From contig JAFWNB010000003.1 in assembly GCA_017545505.1 (NCBI GenBank), forward strand, positions 1 to 64,000: a stretch of 64,000 nucleotides of DNA. Direction: 5' to 3'. Both the position numbers and the translations under genes were made by a program. Origin of the DNA: Candidatus Saccharimonadota bacterium. Its GTDB lineage: Bacteria > Patescibacteriota > Saccharimonadia > Saccharimonadales > Saccharimonadaceae. Positions 16,743-25,019 of this stretch are shown here, piece after piece; the first letter of the stretch is position 1; every line of letters starts with the position of its first letter. A model generated the notes under the pieces. That model saw nothing but the letters and a program-made list of their open reading frames with translations. It had not been told where the DNA came from and ran no database searches.

Positions 16743-17906
16743 ATGCCAAGAAGTTACGAACTAGACTCATTGAAGTCTGCAAAACAGGACGCTTTTGAAA
16801 GAAAGCAGAGAGCTTGGGAAACTTATGCGGATTTGAGAGAACGTTGCAGCCATGCGCATGATGAAATGGAATCTGCCTGGCGGGAACGAGTTGCTGCTAG
16901 GGAGGAAATGAACTCTGAATTCGAAAGTATGCAACAAGCAAGGGAGCAGTCTGCACAGGTTTGGGATGAATATGGACGAATTCGTGATAACAATAATTAC
17001 GAAATTGAACGTCTGCGAGCTGAGGCTAACTCCGAGCATCAGCAAATGATTGGATGCTTTGAGAGGGCGAGTGAATGTTACCAATTTGGTGATAAGGCTG
17101 AGGCGCCTTATTGGTCTCAGCAAGGACATGACCACAAGGAGCGTCGCGATGAACTGAACGAAGAAGTCCGAAGACTTTGCGAAGAGGTGAAGGTTGCGAA
17201 ACAAGATGCCATGTGGCGAGCACCTAAAGTGGATGCTTCGGCATTCCACCGAGCAAAAGCGATTTTTGAAAGTGCTAAGGCTCGTCATGAAGCTGCTCAG
17301 TCGGAGTTCAAATGCCTTAAGGCGAAACGTGACCAAGCGAAGGCTAAATTCGACTTTGCTCAGGGAGAGTTCAAACGTGCTAAGGAAGCATTTCAGAAAA
17401 AGCTTGAAGAAGTGAAGGCTAACAACCAGCGTGAGCGTGATAGAATACTTGATAAAGCTGGTGTACACTATTCTGAGCGTAAAGACGCGAAAATCGTCAA
17501 AAAGCCAGATGGTACTACGCAGATTTATCATGGCGGAGTTGGTTCCGGTGATGGTTACGGACATGGACATACGACACTCGATCAGTTTGGTCGGAAGACG
17601 TATGACCGCGGAGCGTTTGAGGAGCATGGTGGGCAGAATTTTACCGAGGATGGTAAAAATACCTGTAAAACTCTGGCTGTAGGAACAGATTTGTTTGATG
17701 GCAAGCCTGCAAAAGTTCGTCGTCGCAGAGATGGTAAAACTGATGTTTTCTTCGTTGATTCTGGTAATTATGGTGATGGTCTTGGTCATGGCCATGTTGT
17801 GCTGGATAAGGATGATGGCACGGTTTATTATCGCGATAGATGGCAAGATAAAAGACAGGGACAGTATCTCATTGATAATACTAAAGACCCCCATACGAAG
17901 ATTTGA
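16743..17906 (+). CDS. Coiled-coil protein with two GDGxGHGH repeats
   Basis: 387 residues, family not recognised. Residues 1-235 are almost entirely charged helix with regular Ala/Leu spacing (long coiled coil), and the lack of a signal peptide or TM points to the cytosol. Residues about 250-305 and 325-380 are two copies of a small beta-module with a GDGYGHGH / GDGLGHGH motif followed by LD, preceded by a basic DGKTD- or DGTTQ-type strand. The His/Asp clusters could bind metal. AAAGG lies about 14 bases before the ATG, with a TATTATAAT box at about 16674. A hairpin terminator follows. Confidence 0.75.
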   Translation: MPRSYELDSLKSAKQDAFERKQRAWETYADLRERCSHAHDEMESAWRERVAAREEMNSEFESMQQAREQSAQVWDEYGRIRDNNNYEIERLRAEANSEHQQMIGCFERASECYQFGDKAEAPYWSQQGHDHKERRDELNEEVRRLCEEVKVAKQDAMWRAPKVDASAFHRAKAIFESAKARHEAAQSEFKCLKAKRDQAKAKFDFAQGEFKRAKEAFQKKLEEVKANNQRERDRILDKAGVHYSERKDAKIVKKPDGTTQIYHGGVGSGDGYGHGHTTLDQFGRKTYDRGAFEEHGGQNFTEDGKNTCKTLAVGTDLFDGKPAKVRRRRDGKTDVFFVDSGNYGDGLGHGHVVLDKDDGTVYYRDRWQDKRQGQYLIDNTKDPHTKI

Positions 17907-17920
17907 CCTTTCAATTTTTT

Positions 17921-17947
17921 AAGGCTAGCTCTTTGCTAGCCTTTTTG
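17921..17947 (+). terminator. Rho-independent terminator
   Basis: AAGGCTAGC and GCTAGCCTT form a perfect stem with a short loop, followed by TTTTTG. It closes the coiled-coil gene. Confidence 0.85.
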
Positions 17948-17975
17948 CTGTAAAAATGGTATAATATGATTAATC

Positions 17976-18353
17976 ATGATGGAAAAGATTTCTGAAGAAG
18001 AATTGATGGAAATTCTCGAATCATATGGTGTTAATGGCGTGTCTTATATGACATCGAAACAGGTTACACCGGATTCGATGATTTATGTTTTTGTGGATGA
18101 AGAAGGTGCAAACTATGTTTTGTTTGTTGCCGATTATCTTGGTGGATACGAAGATTTGGATTTGCCGCATGATTTTGAGTTTGATGATGGATATCCTTAT
18201 AGTAAGGTTTCTTTTCGTGCCGTTAGAGTTTTTTCTTATGTTGACGATGCGAAAAAGAAAGCAGAAAGCGATATAGATGAAAAGCATTATTGGACGAGGG
18301 CTAGTACCGGGGATGTTTGTATGTTGTTTGCGGTAGATGGGTTGAAGATATAA
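17976..18353 (+). CDS. Small acidic protein of unknown function
   Basis: 125 residues, rich in Asp and Glu, with no TM or signal peptide. Alternating strands such as MIYVFVDEEGANYVLFVADYLGG suggest a compact alpha/beta fold. No family recognised. A TATAAT box lies shortly before the double ATG (17976/17979), so a very short leader is likely. It precedes the ASCH-domain gene by 50 bases. Confidence 0.65.
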   Translation: MMEKISEEELMEILESYGVNGVSYMTSKQVTPDSMIYVFVDEEGANYVLFVADYLGGYEDLDLPHDFEFDDGYPYSKVSFRAVRVFSYVDDAKKKAESDIDEKHYWTRASTGDVCMLFAVDGLKI

Positions 18354-18403
18354 ATAATGATTGGTGAAGAATTAGAGACATTTGGAGGCGCTTCAGAATA
18401 TAT

Positions 18404-18739
18404 ATGAAACATGAAATGGGTTTGCAGCCAAAGTATTTTGACTATATAAAGAATGGGACTAAACGTATAGAACTACGACTTTTTGACGAGAAAAGACAGA
18501 GGATTAGGCTCGGGGATACTATTGAGTTTACTAATCCGGATGGAGAAAGACTTGCGGTGAGGGTGGTTGGGCTTCTCCGGTATGGATCGTTTGAGGATTT
18601 ATTCAAGGATTATGATATTTCGATTTTGGCTGATGAGTCTATGACAAAACGGGAACTGCTTGATGTGTTGAATGGGTTTTATCCTTTGGAAAAGCAGCAT
18701 GAGATGGGGGTTGTGGGGATTAGAGTGGAGGTGGTGTAG
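18404..18739 (+). CDS. ASCH-domain protein
   Basis: 111 residues covering one ASCH (PUA-like) domain. Landmarks are LQPKYFDYIKNGTKRIELRL (about 6-25), RIRLGDTIEFTN (about 33-44), VRVVGLLRYGSFEDLF (about 51-66) and the C-terminal GVVGIRVEV. ASCH proteins bind RNA or modified nucleosides, and some are amidohydrolases of N4-acetylcytidine. The catalytic Lys/Glu pair could be the K of NGTKRIE and its E. Start of the next gene is 3 bases after the stop. Confidence 0.88.
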   Translation: MKHEMGLQPKYFDYIKNGTKRIELRLFDEKRQRIRLGDTIEFTNPDGERLAVRVVGLLRYGSFEDLFKDYDISILADESMTKRELLDVLNGFYPLEKQHEMGVVGIRVEVV

Positions 18740-18742
18740 AGA

Positions 18743-19687
18743 GTGGTTGATGTAGAGTTTGATTTTACTTCCGATTCGCCAGGATATTGGGATAGGTTTT
18801 GGGAGAATAATGATGGATTGGGTGGAGGTGGCTCTGATCCGGACTCGGCGAGTGTGGTTTTGCAGAGGTATAATCAGGAACTTTGGAGCAAGGAACTGCC
18901 GAATGGGGAAAAGATGGAGCTGGCGCTTGGCGAGAATGGGAGTTTGTTGTGGAATGGGTTTCGATTTGGGAGCGATTCGATTATTACAAGTTTTCGGTAT
19001 AAGAGGCAGAGGGCTTTGCTGGAGCAGGTGGCCGAATCGACGGATGATTATCGGGGATTTGTGGAGGATTTCTTGCATAAAACTTATACAATTGGCGGGG
19101 AGATTATCTTTCCGAAGCATGCGAGGAGTATTAATCAAGCGCGCGGAGTGAATCCTTTGATTTGCGATAGGTTTGATTTGACGCTGGAATGTATTCGGCG
19201 GTATTATGTGGGGGTTTCTAGCCTGCTTTATGAGGTATTGCGTGGCGATGGGCGGTTTTTTGATTTGTTTGGGGATTTTGTGTGCGATATGATGGATGAA
19301 ACTCGGAAGAAATATGCGCGCTGCGAAATGAATCTCGAGAGTGCGAAGATGCGAAAACTAGATAGCCGATTATGGATTGAAGGGAATACTTCGATTGCCT
19401 ATGGTCGGCTAGCGGGTGAAGAAGATGCGGATTTGTTCTCGCTAACGTTCTTCCCGGAAGAGATGAAACAAGCTTTAGAAATTCCAATTAATAAGGTAAG
19501 AAAAGCAGAGGTGCTTTGCGGAACCGGCAAACTAGGCGGAGTTTTAGAACGGGCTGTGAGTTTTCCGTATGCGCAACATATGTTGTCAGATGCGCCAGAA
19601 AGAAGAACGCATTATGGATCTGAAGAAGCTTTACGCGAAGCGGTGGAAAAAGTAGATTTTAAGAAAATCAAGACGCTAGGGAATTAA
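18743..19687 (+). CDS. DUF6994-like protein of unknown function
   Basis: 314 residues from a GTG start 3 bases after the ASCH gene. It begins VEFDFTSDSPGYWDRFW and continues DPDSASVVLQRYNQELWSKELPNGE, which resembles the DUF6994 family as I recall it; the name should be taken as tentative. Conserved-looking LWNGFRFGSDSI and FPKHARSINQARG segments follow. No TM or signal peptide. Codon use is very G-rich compared with genes beyond 21 kb. Confidence 0.72.
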   Translation: MVDVEFDFTSDSPGYWDRFWENNDGLGGGGSDPDSASVVLQRYNQELWSKELPNGEKMELALGENGSLLWNGFRFGSDSIITSFRYKRQRALLEQVAESTDDYRGFVEDFLHKTYTIGGEIIFPKHARSINQARGVNPLICDRFDLTLECIRRYYVGVSSLLYEVLRGDGRFFDLFGDFVCDMMDETRKKYARCEMNLESAKMRKLDSRLWIEGNTSIAYGRLAGEEDADLFSLTFFPEEMKQALEIPINKVRKAEVLCGTGKLGGVLERAVSFPYAQHMLSDAPERRTHYGSEEALREAVEKVDFKKIKTLGN

Positions 19688-19689
19688 TA

Positions 19690-20037
19690 TTATTCGTCGC
19701 TTTTAAGGTCGTAATCTTCGGCGCCGATGCCGTAGCCAAGTTCGTAGGCCTCGCGTTGGTCGTCGTCGAGCTCTTCTAGGTCAACCGAAGAGCCAAAGCC
19801 GGAGTGGGGGAGCATATGATGCTCTCTATCAAAACGACCATCGTCAATGCCAAGAGCTTCATAATAGGAAGCGTCGTGGTAGCCGTCGTCATCACTACTT
19901 TCTTCGTCGTCTAAATCGTCGTCAAGGTCGTCGTCATAATTATCTTCGTCATCAGAATCATAGCCATCATCATACAGTTCGTCATCTTCTTTATCGAGGC
20001 CATAATTCTCGTCATCGTATTCGTCAAAGTCGTCCAT
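19690..20037 (-). CDS. Asp-rich acidic protein
   Basis: 115 residues. About half are Asp or Glu with many Tyr, in DDEDNYDDDLDDDLDDEE-like runs, and the last 50 residues are more ordinary (HHMLPHSGFGSSVDLEELDDDQREAYELGYGIG). The C-terminal part looks like a small helical domain; the N-terminal part is probably disordered and may bind cations or basic proteins. Converges with the preceding gene. Function unknown. Confidence 0.65.
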   Translation of the reverse strand: MDDFDEYDDENYGLDKEDDELYDDGYDSDDEDNYDDDLDDDLDDEESSDDDGYHDASYYEALGIDDGRFDREHHMLPHSGFGSSVDLEELDDDQREAYELGYGIGAEDYDLKSDE

Positions 20038-20182
20038 GCGTTCATTATAGCACGCACTACATGTATAGCGTGATGGGAAAGTAGTTTATCGTTTTAGGCC
20101 GACAGATAAGCCGGAAGAGATGGAAGAGAAAATTAAAGACTTATTATAAACTGCGTCATTATGAGAATGTTATAATGAGCTT

Positions 20183-20812
20183 ATGAATATTTTGAAATTT
20201 GCGAGAGAGATAATCAAATTAGAACGTTGGCAATGGGTTGGAATTATGATGCTTTTGATTGTTTTTGCGGGATTCTTTGGATGGCTCTATGAATTTATTT
20301 TTTATTATTTCGATGGCGGCACGGGGGAGTTTTATATGCAGGGCGGCAATTTTTTGCCGTGGATAAATATCTATGCGATTGGTGCGATATTGATCGTGTC
20401 AGCTTGTTGGAGGATTCGCAAGCATCCATGGGCAGTGTTTTTATTGTCGATGGTTATAGCCGGAATTGTGGAATTTGTCGGCGGTTGGTTGGTTTATACG
20501 ATCGGAAACGGAACACGCTATTGGGATTACGATACGGAAATTCTGAATTTTGGTAATATCGAAGGCTTCGTATGTTTAAGAAGTGTATTAATCTTTGGTT
20601 TTTCGGCACTGTTTTTGATATATGTAGTGCTTCCAGCAGCGATTTATTTATCACGTAAATTATCGAAAAAAGCTTTTTTAACACTCGCGATTTCATTATT
20701 TACAATCGTAATGGTAGATGAAGTTTATAATCTGCTAGCATCGAAGTTTTTTGATTGGCCCGACGCGATGGACTTTTATAAATCGCTTGGATGGAAATAT
20801 TTAATAAAATAA
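20183..20812 (+). CDS. Putative ABC-transporter type IV family membrane protein (PF06541-like)
   Basis: 209 residues with about five hydrophobic segments (about 18-38, 58-72, 80-100, 128-155, 162-185). The conserved GWLYEFIFYYF motif and the EGFVCLRSVLIFG stretch (E before the C and R) match the CmpB/putative ABC-transporter type IV family, whose real role is unknown and for which no ATPase partner is nearby. TATAAT (20171-20176) ends 6 bases before the ATG, so the mRNA is leaderless. Confidence 0.8.
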   Translation: MNILKFAREIIKLERWQWVGIMMLLIVFAGFFGWLYEFIFYYFDGGTGEFYMQGGNFLPWINIYAIGAILIVSACWRIRKHPWAVFLLSMVIAGIVEFVGGWLVYTIGNGTRYWDYDTEILNFGNIEGFVCLRSVLIFGFSALFLIYVVLPAAIYLSRKLSKKAFLTLAISLFTIVMVDEVYNLLASKFFDWPDAMDFYKSLGWKYLIK

Positions 20813-20834
20813 AAATCCCGAAATTATTCGGGAT
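20805..20834 (-). terminator. Rho-independent terminator of the zinc-ribbon gene
   Basis: ATCCCG/CGGGAT stem (20815-20834) followed on the - strand by TTTTT and more T-rich sequence. Confidence 0.75.
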
Positions 20835-20847
20835 CGCGGTATAAAGT

Positions 20848-21051
20848 TCAATCGTTCCAGAGCCGAATAGCTCTTTCTTTCAACGATTTATCAGACTCCC
20901 CCTTAAGGGGCTTCAAAGTCGGGGTTTTATAGTTGCATTCCAGGCACTGTACGAGCGCATATCTGATTTTAGAATTACCCATATTGGGTAGCCCTCGCTT
21001 TAATTTGGCCTTCCCACCGCACTTCGGGCAGGGTCTCAACATCTCTGCCAT
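20848..21051 (-). CDS. Lar-like restriction-alleviation zinc-ribbon protein
   Basis: 67 residues from ATG 21051, chosen because GGAGG lies 7-8 bases upstream; a GTG at 21060 overlaps that site. CPKCGG (N-terminal) and CLECNYKTP form a four-Cys zinc ribbon, and the tail KERAIRLWND matches the A..WN end of Lar-family proteins. In phages and Escherichia coli, Lar eases type I restriction. Here the role is unproven and a general zinc-ribbon protein is equally possible. Confidence 0.78.
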   Translation of the reverse strand: MAEMLRPCPKCGGKAKLKRGLPNMGNSKIRYALVQCLECNYKTPTLKPLKGESDKSLKERAIRLWND

Positions 21052-21166
21052 TATTTTCACCTCCCTCCTTCATATATGGCATCTTCATATTATACCACAC
21101 TTATCATATTATGTCAATGCCACATCAAACCTATGCTATAATAGTATTAAGTAAAAAAGGAGCAAG

Positions 21167-22051
21167 ATGGCAAAAGTGTTTTACTCAAAAGAAATCTCAC
21201 CAAAAGCCTTATTAGAAATCTATAAAGCTCTAGGCGTAGAACTAAAAGGTAAAATCGGCATCAAAGTATCTACCGGCGAAAAGGGCGCCAAAGGTTTTTT
21301 GAAGGCAGATTTAATTGGTCCATTCGTAAAATCATTAAACGGCACCATTGTGGAATGTAACACTGCCTATCCGGGCGCTAGAAACGACGCAAAAGAGCAC
21401 ATGAAAGTTGCCGAAGAACACGGCTTCACCAGTTTTGCCGACGTAGACATCATGGACTCCGAAGGCGAAATCAAAATAACAGTCAACAAGGGCAAACATC
21501 TCAAATACGATTTACTCGGTTCGCACTTTGATAACTACGATGCATTCGTGAATTTAGCGCATGGCAAAGGCCATATGATGGGTGGCTTTGGCGCCAACCT
21601 CAAAAACCAATCCATCGGTTTTGCCTCTAGGAATGGCAAAGCCTACATCCACTCCTGCGGCCAAACCGAAGACCCAGACGAGTGTTGGAACTCAAAACAC
21701 GAACAAATTGACTTTATCGAATCGATGGCCGAAGCCGCCACGGCTGTCGCCGACTATTTAGAATCACAAAACAAACCAATTGTATATATTACAGTTATGA
21801 ATGCAATTTCCACTTCCTGCGATTGTGACGAAAATCAAGATGACCCAGTAATGGAAGATTTAGGAATTGTCGCATCACTGGATCCAGTCGCAAATGACCA
21901 AGCCTTTATCGATATGATTTGGGCTTCAAAAGATCCTGGTGTAGCTAAAATGAAAGAGAGAATCGATTCAAGACTCGGTCGCGAAATACTGCCATACGCC
22001 GAATCATTAGGACTTGGCAGTACAAAATATGAACTCATAGAAATCTTGTGA
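21167..22051 (+). CDS. DUF362 domain protein
   Basis: 294 residues. The family pattern is clear: GKIGIKVSTGEKGAKGFLKADLIGPFVK (about 28-55), VECNTAYPGARN, then a FVNLAHGKGHMMGGFGANLKNQSIG core (about 124-148) with Lys and His in a likely active or binding site, and CGQTEDPDECW. DUF362 proteins often carry a ferredoxin part; this one lacks a C-terminal 4Fe-4S motif, though ISTSCDCDENQDDP at about 208-221 keeps two cysteines. AGGAG precedes the ATG. The next gene, an FAD oxidoreductase, starts 17 bases on but has its own -10 box. Confidence 0.88.
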   Translation: MAKVFYSKEISPKALLEIYKALGVELKGKIGIKVSTGEKGAKGFLKADLIGPFVKSLNGTIVECNTAYPGARNDAKEHMKVAEEHGFTSFADVDIMDSEGEIKITVNKGKHLKYDLLGSHFDNYDAFVNLAHGKGHMMGGFGANLKNQSIGFASRNGKAYIHSCGQTEDPDECWNSKHEQIDFIESMAEAATAVADYLESQNKPIVYITVMNAISTSCDCDENQDDPVMEDLGIVASLDPVANDQAFIDMIWASKDPGVAKMKERIDSRLGREILPYAESLGLGSTKYELIEIL

Positions 22052-22067
22052 TATAATCATAAGCAGC

Positions 22068-23651
22068 ATGGGCAAAATTACTAAATACTTGAATCAGTTA
22101 ATTATTGGTAATGTTTTTGATAACCCAGAAATATTAGAGAAATACTCCACTGATCATTCTGCCCTCAAAATTAAACCAAAATTTGTTGTTTTTCCAGAAT
22201 CCACCGATGATATACGCAAATTAATGAGATTTTTTAATCAAATCGCCGCAAAAGACATCAAAGTTGCATTGACTACTCGTGGCGGCGGTCACGATGAAAA
22301 CGGAGCCGCCCTTAGTAGCGACGTGATAATATCCACCGAAAAACTCAATCAATTATTAGAAATTGACCCCAGAGAAAGATTAGTGCGCGTTCAAGCCGGT
22401 ATCACACTAAAAGAACTAAATACCGCCCTTTCAGTATCTGGCTTACATATTCCCATAGATGGCCGCAACGACGAAACCATCGGTGGACTAATTTCCAACA
22501 ATCTCACCGATGAATGTGCGCATAAATACGGCGGTATCCAAAAATACGTCGAACGCATTGAAGTAGTTTTAGCCAACGGCGAATGTTTGCAAACCGAACG
22601 CCTCCGCAAATATGCCGTTGCCAAAAAAGCCGTAGAAAAATCCCTCGAAGGGCATTTGTATCAAAAAATTTCAAAGCTTATCAAAGATAACTCTGAATTA
22701 ATTAAAAATCTAAAAACCTCAAAGAATCTAGCCGGATATCCAGGCATTAAAGACGCTCCAAAACGCGAAACACTAGATTTGATGCCGTTATTCTTCGGCG
22801 CTGAAGGTACACTTGGCATAATTTCTGAAGTAATTTTGCGTGCCATTCCACTTCGCAAACGTCCAGAACGCGTTATTGCCACATTTAAAGATATCGACCA
22901 GGCCGTAAAATATGCCGAAGCTATCGACCCGCTTAAACCACGCAAGTTAAACATTTTTGACCTTAAGATTATTATGGAGGCTCGCGAATCTGGTAAAAAT
23001 CTAGATGGCGTCATCAAAAAACTTGAGGATGGATTCGTAGTCTTTGCGAGCTTTGACGAACATGCTGCCCGAAATCTTAAAAAAATTAAGAACCTGGATG
23101 GCGAAATTCCTCGCAATACTAAATTTGTTTTTGAATCTAGAAATGATCGCCCTACATTAAATGAATTTGAAAATGCCTTGAACAGCTATCTAAACCAAAC
23201 TAAAAACGGCGAACGCGTACCAATCCTCACTAATTTTTATCTACCAAGACAAAATCTCAAAGCCTTTCTGGAAGATTTGGAACTACTCGAAAAAAAGCTC
23301 GACTTAAAACTAGAATTATACGGTTCGCTTGGCACTTCAATTTTTAATCTTCGCCCTAAATTTAATTTAGAAGAAGAAGATTTCAATAAAAAAGCTACTA
23401 TGTTTTTGCGTGCCGGCGCCTACATTATTAGTCGCCAAGGCGGAGAACTCACTAGTGGTGCACCAGAAGGTCGCCTTAAAGCCGTGGTTACTTCTACTAC
23501 TTTGCTTGAACCAGAAATCAAATTATACAACGAAATCAAACAATTATTCGATCAAAACAACATTTTAAATCCAAATGTTAAACTCGGTGCCGATTCAAAA
23601 TACACCCTTACTCATTTTCGTGATACCAACCAGCCAAAGATTATGATATAA
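22068..23651 (+). CDS. FAD-binding oxidoreductase (VAO/GlcD type)
   Basis: 527 residues. The PCMH-type FAD domain occupies about 35-260: VVFPESTDDIRKLMRFF, the TTRGGGHDENGAAL loop around the FAD pyrophosphate, and TIGGLISNNLTDE. FFGAEGTLGIISE closes the domain. The C-terminal half is the substrate domain. D-lactate, glycolate or other 2-hydroxyacid dehydrogenases have this layout, but the substrate cannot be told. No cysteine-rich Fe-S part is present. TATAAT at 22052-22057 lies 10 bases before the ATG. It may work with the DUF362 protein. Confidence 0.9.
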   Translation: MGKITKYLNQLIIGNVFDNPEILEKYSTDHSALKIKPKFVVFPESTDDIRKLMRFFNQIAAKDIKVALTTRGGGHDENGAALSSDVIISTEKLNQLLEIDPRERLVRVQAGITLKELNTALSVSGLHIPIDGRNDETIGGLISNNLTDECAHKYGGIQKYVERIEVVLANGECLQTERLRKYAVAKKAVEKSLEGHLYQKISKLIKDNSELIKNLKTSKNLAGYPGIKDAPKRETLDLMPLFFGAEGTLGIISEVILRAIPLRKRPERVIATFKDIDQAVKYAEAIDPLKPRKLNIFDLKIIMEARESGKNLDGVIKKLEDGFVVFASFDEHAARNLKKIKNLDGEIPRNTKFVFESRNDRPTLNEFENALNSYLNQTKNGERVPILTNFYLPRQNLKAFLEDLELLEKKLDLKLELYGSLGTSIFNLRPKFNLEEEDFNKKATMFLRAGAYIISRQGGELTSGAPEGRLKAVVTSTTLLEPEIKLYNEIKQLFDQNNILNPNVKLGADSKYTLTHFRDTNQPKIMI

Positions 23652-23675
23652 TATATATAATATATAGGAGATTTT

Positions 23676-24953
23676 ATGAAAACTAAGTTGAAAAAACTTT
23701 CTGATTCGCGTGTATCAATCACCGTTACCCTTGACGCCGCTGATTTAAAACCAGCTCGCGAAAAAGCCCTAGCAAAACTAGCAAAAGAAATTAAAGTTGA
23801 AGGTTTCCGCCAAGGAAAAGTCCCAGTAGAAGTAGCAAAAAAATTCATTCCCGAAAACGACCTTAACGCCGAAACAATCGACCTCGCCGTACGCACTACA
23901 GTTATTGAAGCATTTAAAAAAGAAGAAAAATCCCCACTTGTTTTACCAAGCGTAAATGTCACTAAATACGTACCAGGCGAAATGGCTGAATTCACAGCCG
24001 AAGCCGACATTATTCCGGAAATCAAACTAGGCGACTACAAAAAACTTGGCCTCAAGAAACCAGAAGTAAAAGTTTCCGCTAAAGAAATAAATGATGTTTT
24101 AAATAACTTAGCCGAGTCATTTGCCGAGAAAAAAGTTACTAAACGTCCAGCCAAACTCGGCGACGAAGTCGTAATTGATTTTGTCGGTAAAAAAGACGGC
24201 GAAGCATTTAAAGGTGGCTCCGCCAAAGATTACAAATTAATTTTAGGTTCTAAATCATTTATACCAGGCTTCGAAGACGGCATCGTTGGCCATGAGCCCG
24301 GCGATAAGTTTGATTTGAAACTCACATTTCCAAAAGATTACGGCGTCAAAGACCTCGCTGGTGCGAAAACCGTTTTCGAAGTTTTAGTCAAACAAATCAA
24401 CGAAGTCAATAAAGCAAAAATTGACGATGAAATGGCTAAAAAATGTGGCCCATTCAAAACTCTTGCCGAGCTCAAAAAAGATATTGAAAAAAATCTTAAA
24501 GCCCAAAACGAACATCGCGTCAACGAAAAATACAAAGACGATTTATTAAATGAAATTATCAAAAAATCTAAAATTCCTGCTCCTGAAATTTTGATTGACG
24601 ACCAAATGCGCGCCATTCAAGACGATATGACCAGGAATGCTACTTCTCAAGGAATGAGCTTAGACGAATTAATCAAAGCCAGCGGTGAAACCAAAGAAAA
24701 CTGGGAAAAACAGGCTAGAAAAGCCGCCGAAACCCGCGTCAAAGCATCGCTCGCTCTTCAAACTATTGCCGTAGATAACAAAATCACCGTTTCCGATGAT
24801 TTAGTTAACGCTAAAATCGCCGAACTTCGTGAAGTTTATAAAAATTCACCTGAAGCGATCAAAAGCCTTAAAGACCCAAATGTTAAAATGGACATTAAAA
24901 ATAGAATGATAATCGAAGAAACATTAAACTATCTTGTAAAGACTAATAAATAA
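23676..24953 (+). CDS. tig: Trigger factor, ribosome-associated chaperone and PPIase
   Basis: 425 residues, full family length. The ribosome-binding tail (about 1-115) carries the signature VEGFRQGKVPVEVAKKF (about 38-54; canonical G-F-R-x-G-K-x-P). The FKBP-type PPIase domain lies at about 140-235 (LGDEVVIDFVGKKDGEAFKGG, FIPGFEDGIVGHEPGDKF). The helical chaperone arms follow to the end. GGAG lies 7 bases before the ATG with TATAAT boxes just upstream. It follows the FAD oxidoreductase without a terminator. Confidence 0.97.
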   Translation: MKTKLKKLSDSRVSITVTLDAADLKPAREKALAKLAKEIKVEGFRQGKVPVEVAKKFIPENDLNAETIDLAVRTTVIEAFKKEEKSPLVLPSVNVTKYVPGEMAEFTAEADIIPEIKLGDYKKLGLKKPEVKVSAKEINDVLNNLAESFAEKKVTKRPAKLGDEVVIDFVGKKDGEAFKGGSAKDYKLILGSKSFIPGFEDGIVGHEPGDKFDLKLTFPKDYGVKDLAGAKTVFEVLVKQINEVNKAKIDDEMAKKCGPFKTLAELKKDIEKNLKAQNEHRVNEKYKDDLLNEIIKKSKIPAPEILIDDQMRAIQDDMTRNATSQGMSLDELIKASGETKENWEKQARKAAETRVKASLALQTIAVDNKITVSDDLVNAKIAELREVYKNSPEAIKSLKDPNVKMDIKNRMIIEETLNYLVKTNK

Positions 24954-25019
24954 TATTTTAAAAAAATAAACATAAAGCTTTTTATGTGTTATAATTAAAG
25001 CATAAGAAGTGAGATTAAT

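Noticed and set aside
16767-17894. 375-codon open frame on the - strand opposite the coiled-coil gene
   Set aside because: It mirrors the + gene almost exactly, has no ribosome site or family signal, and its open length follows from the Glu/Lys/Arg-rich codons of the real gene.
20078-20150. Short coding-like tail (YRFRPTDKPEEMEEKIKDLL) before the 20183 gene
   Set aside because: Only about 26 codons after a stop, with no plausible start. It may be a gene remnant but cannot be supported further.
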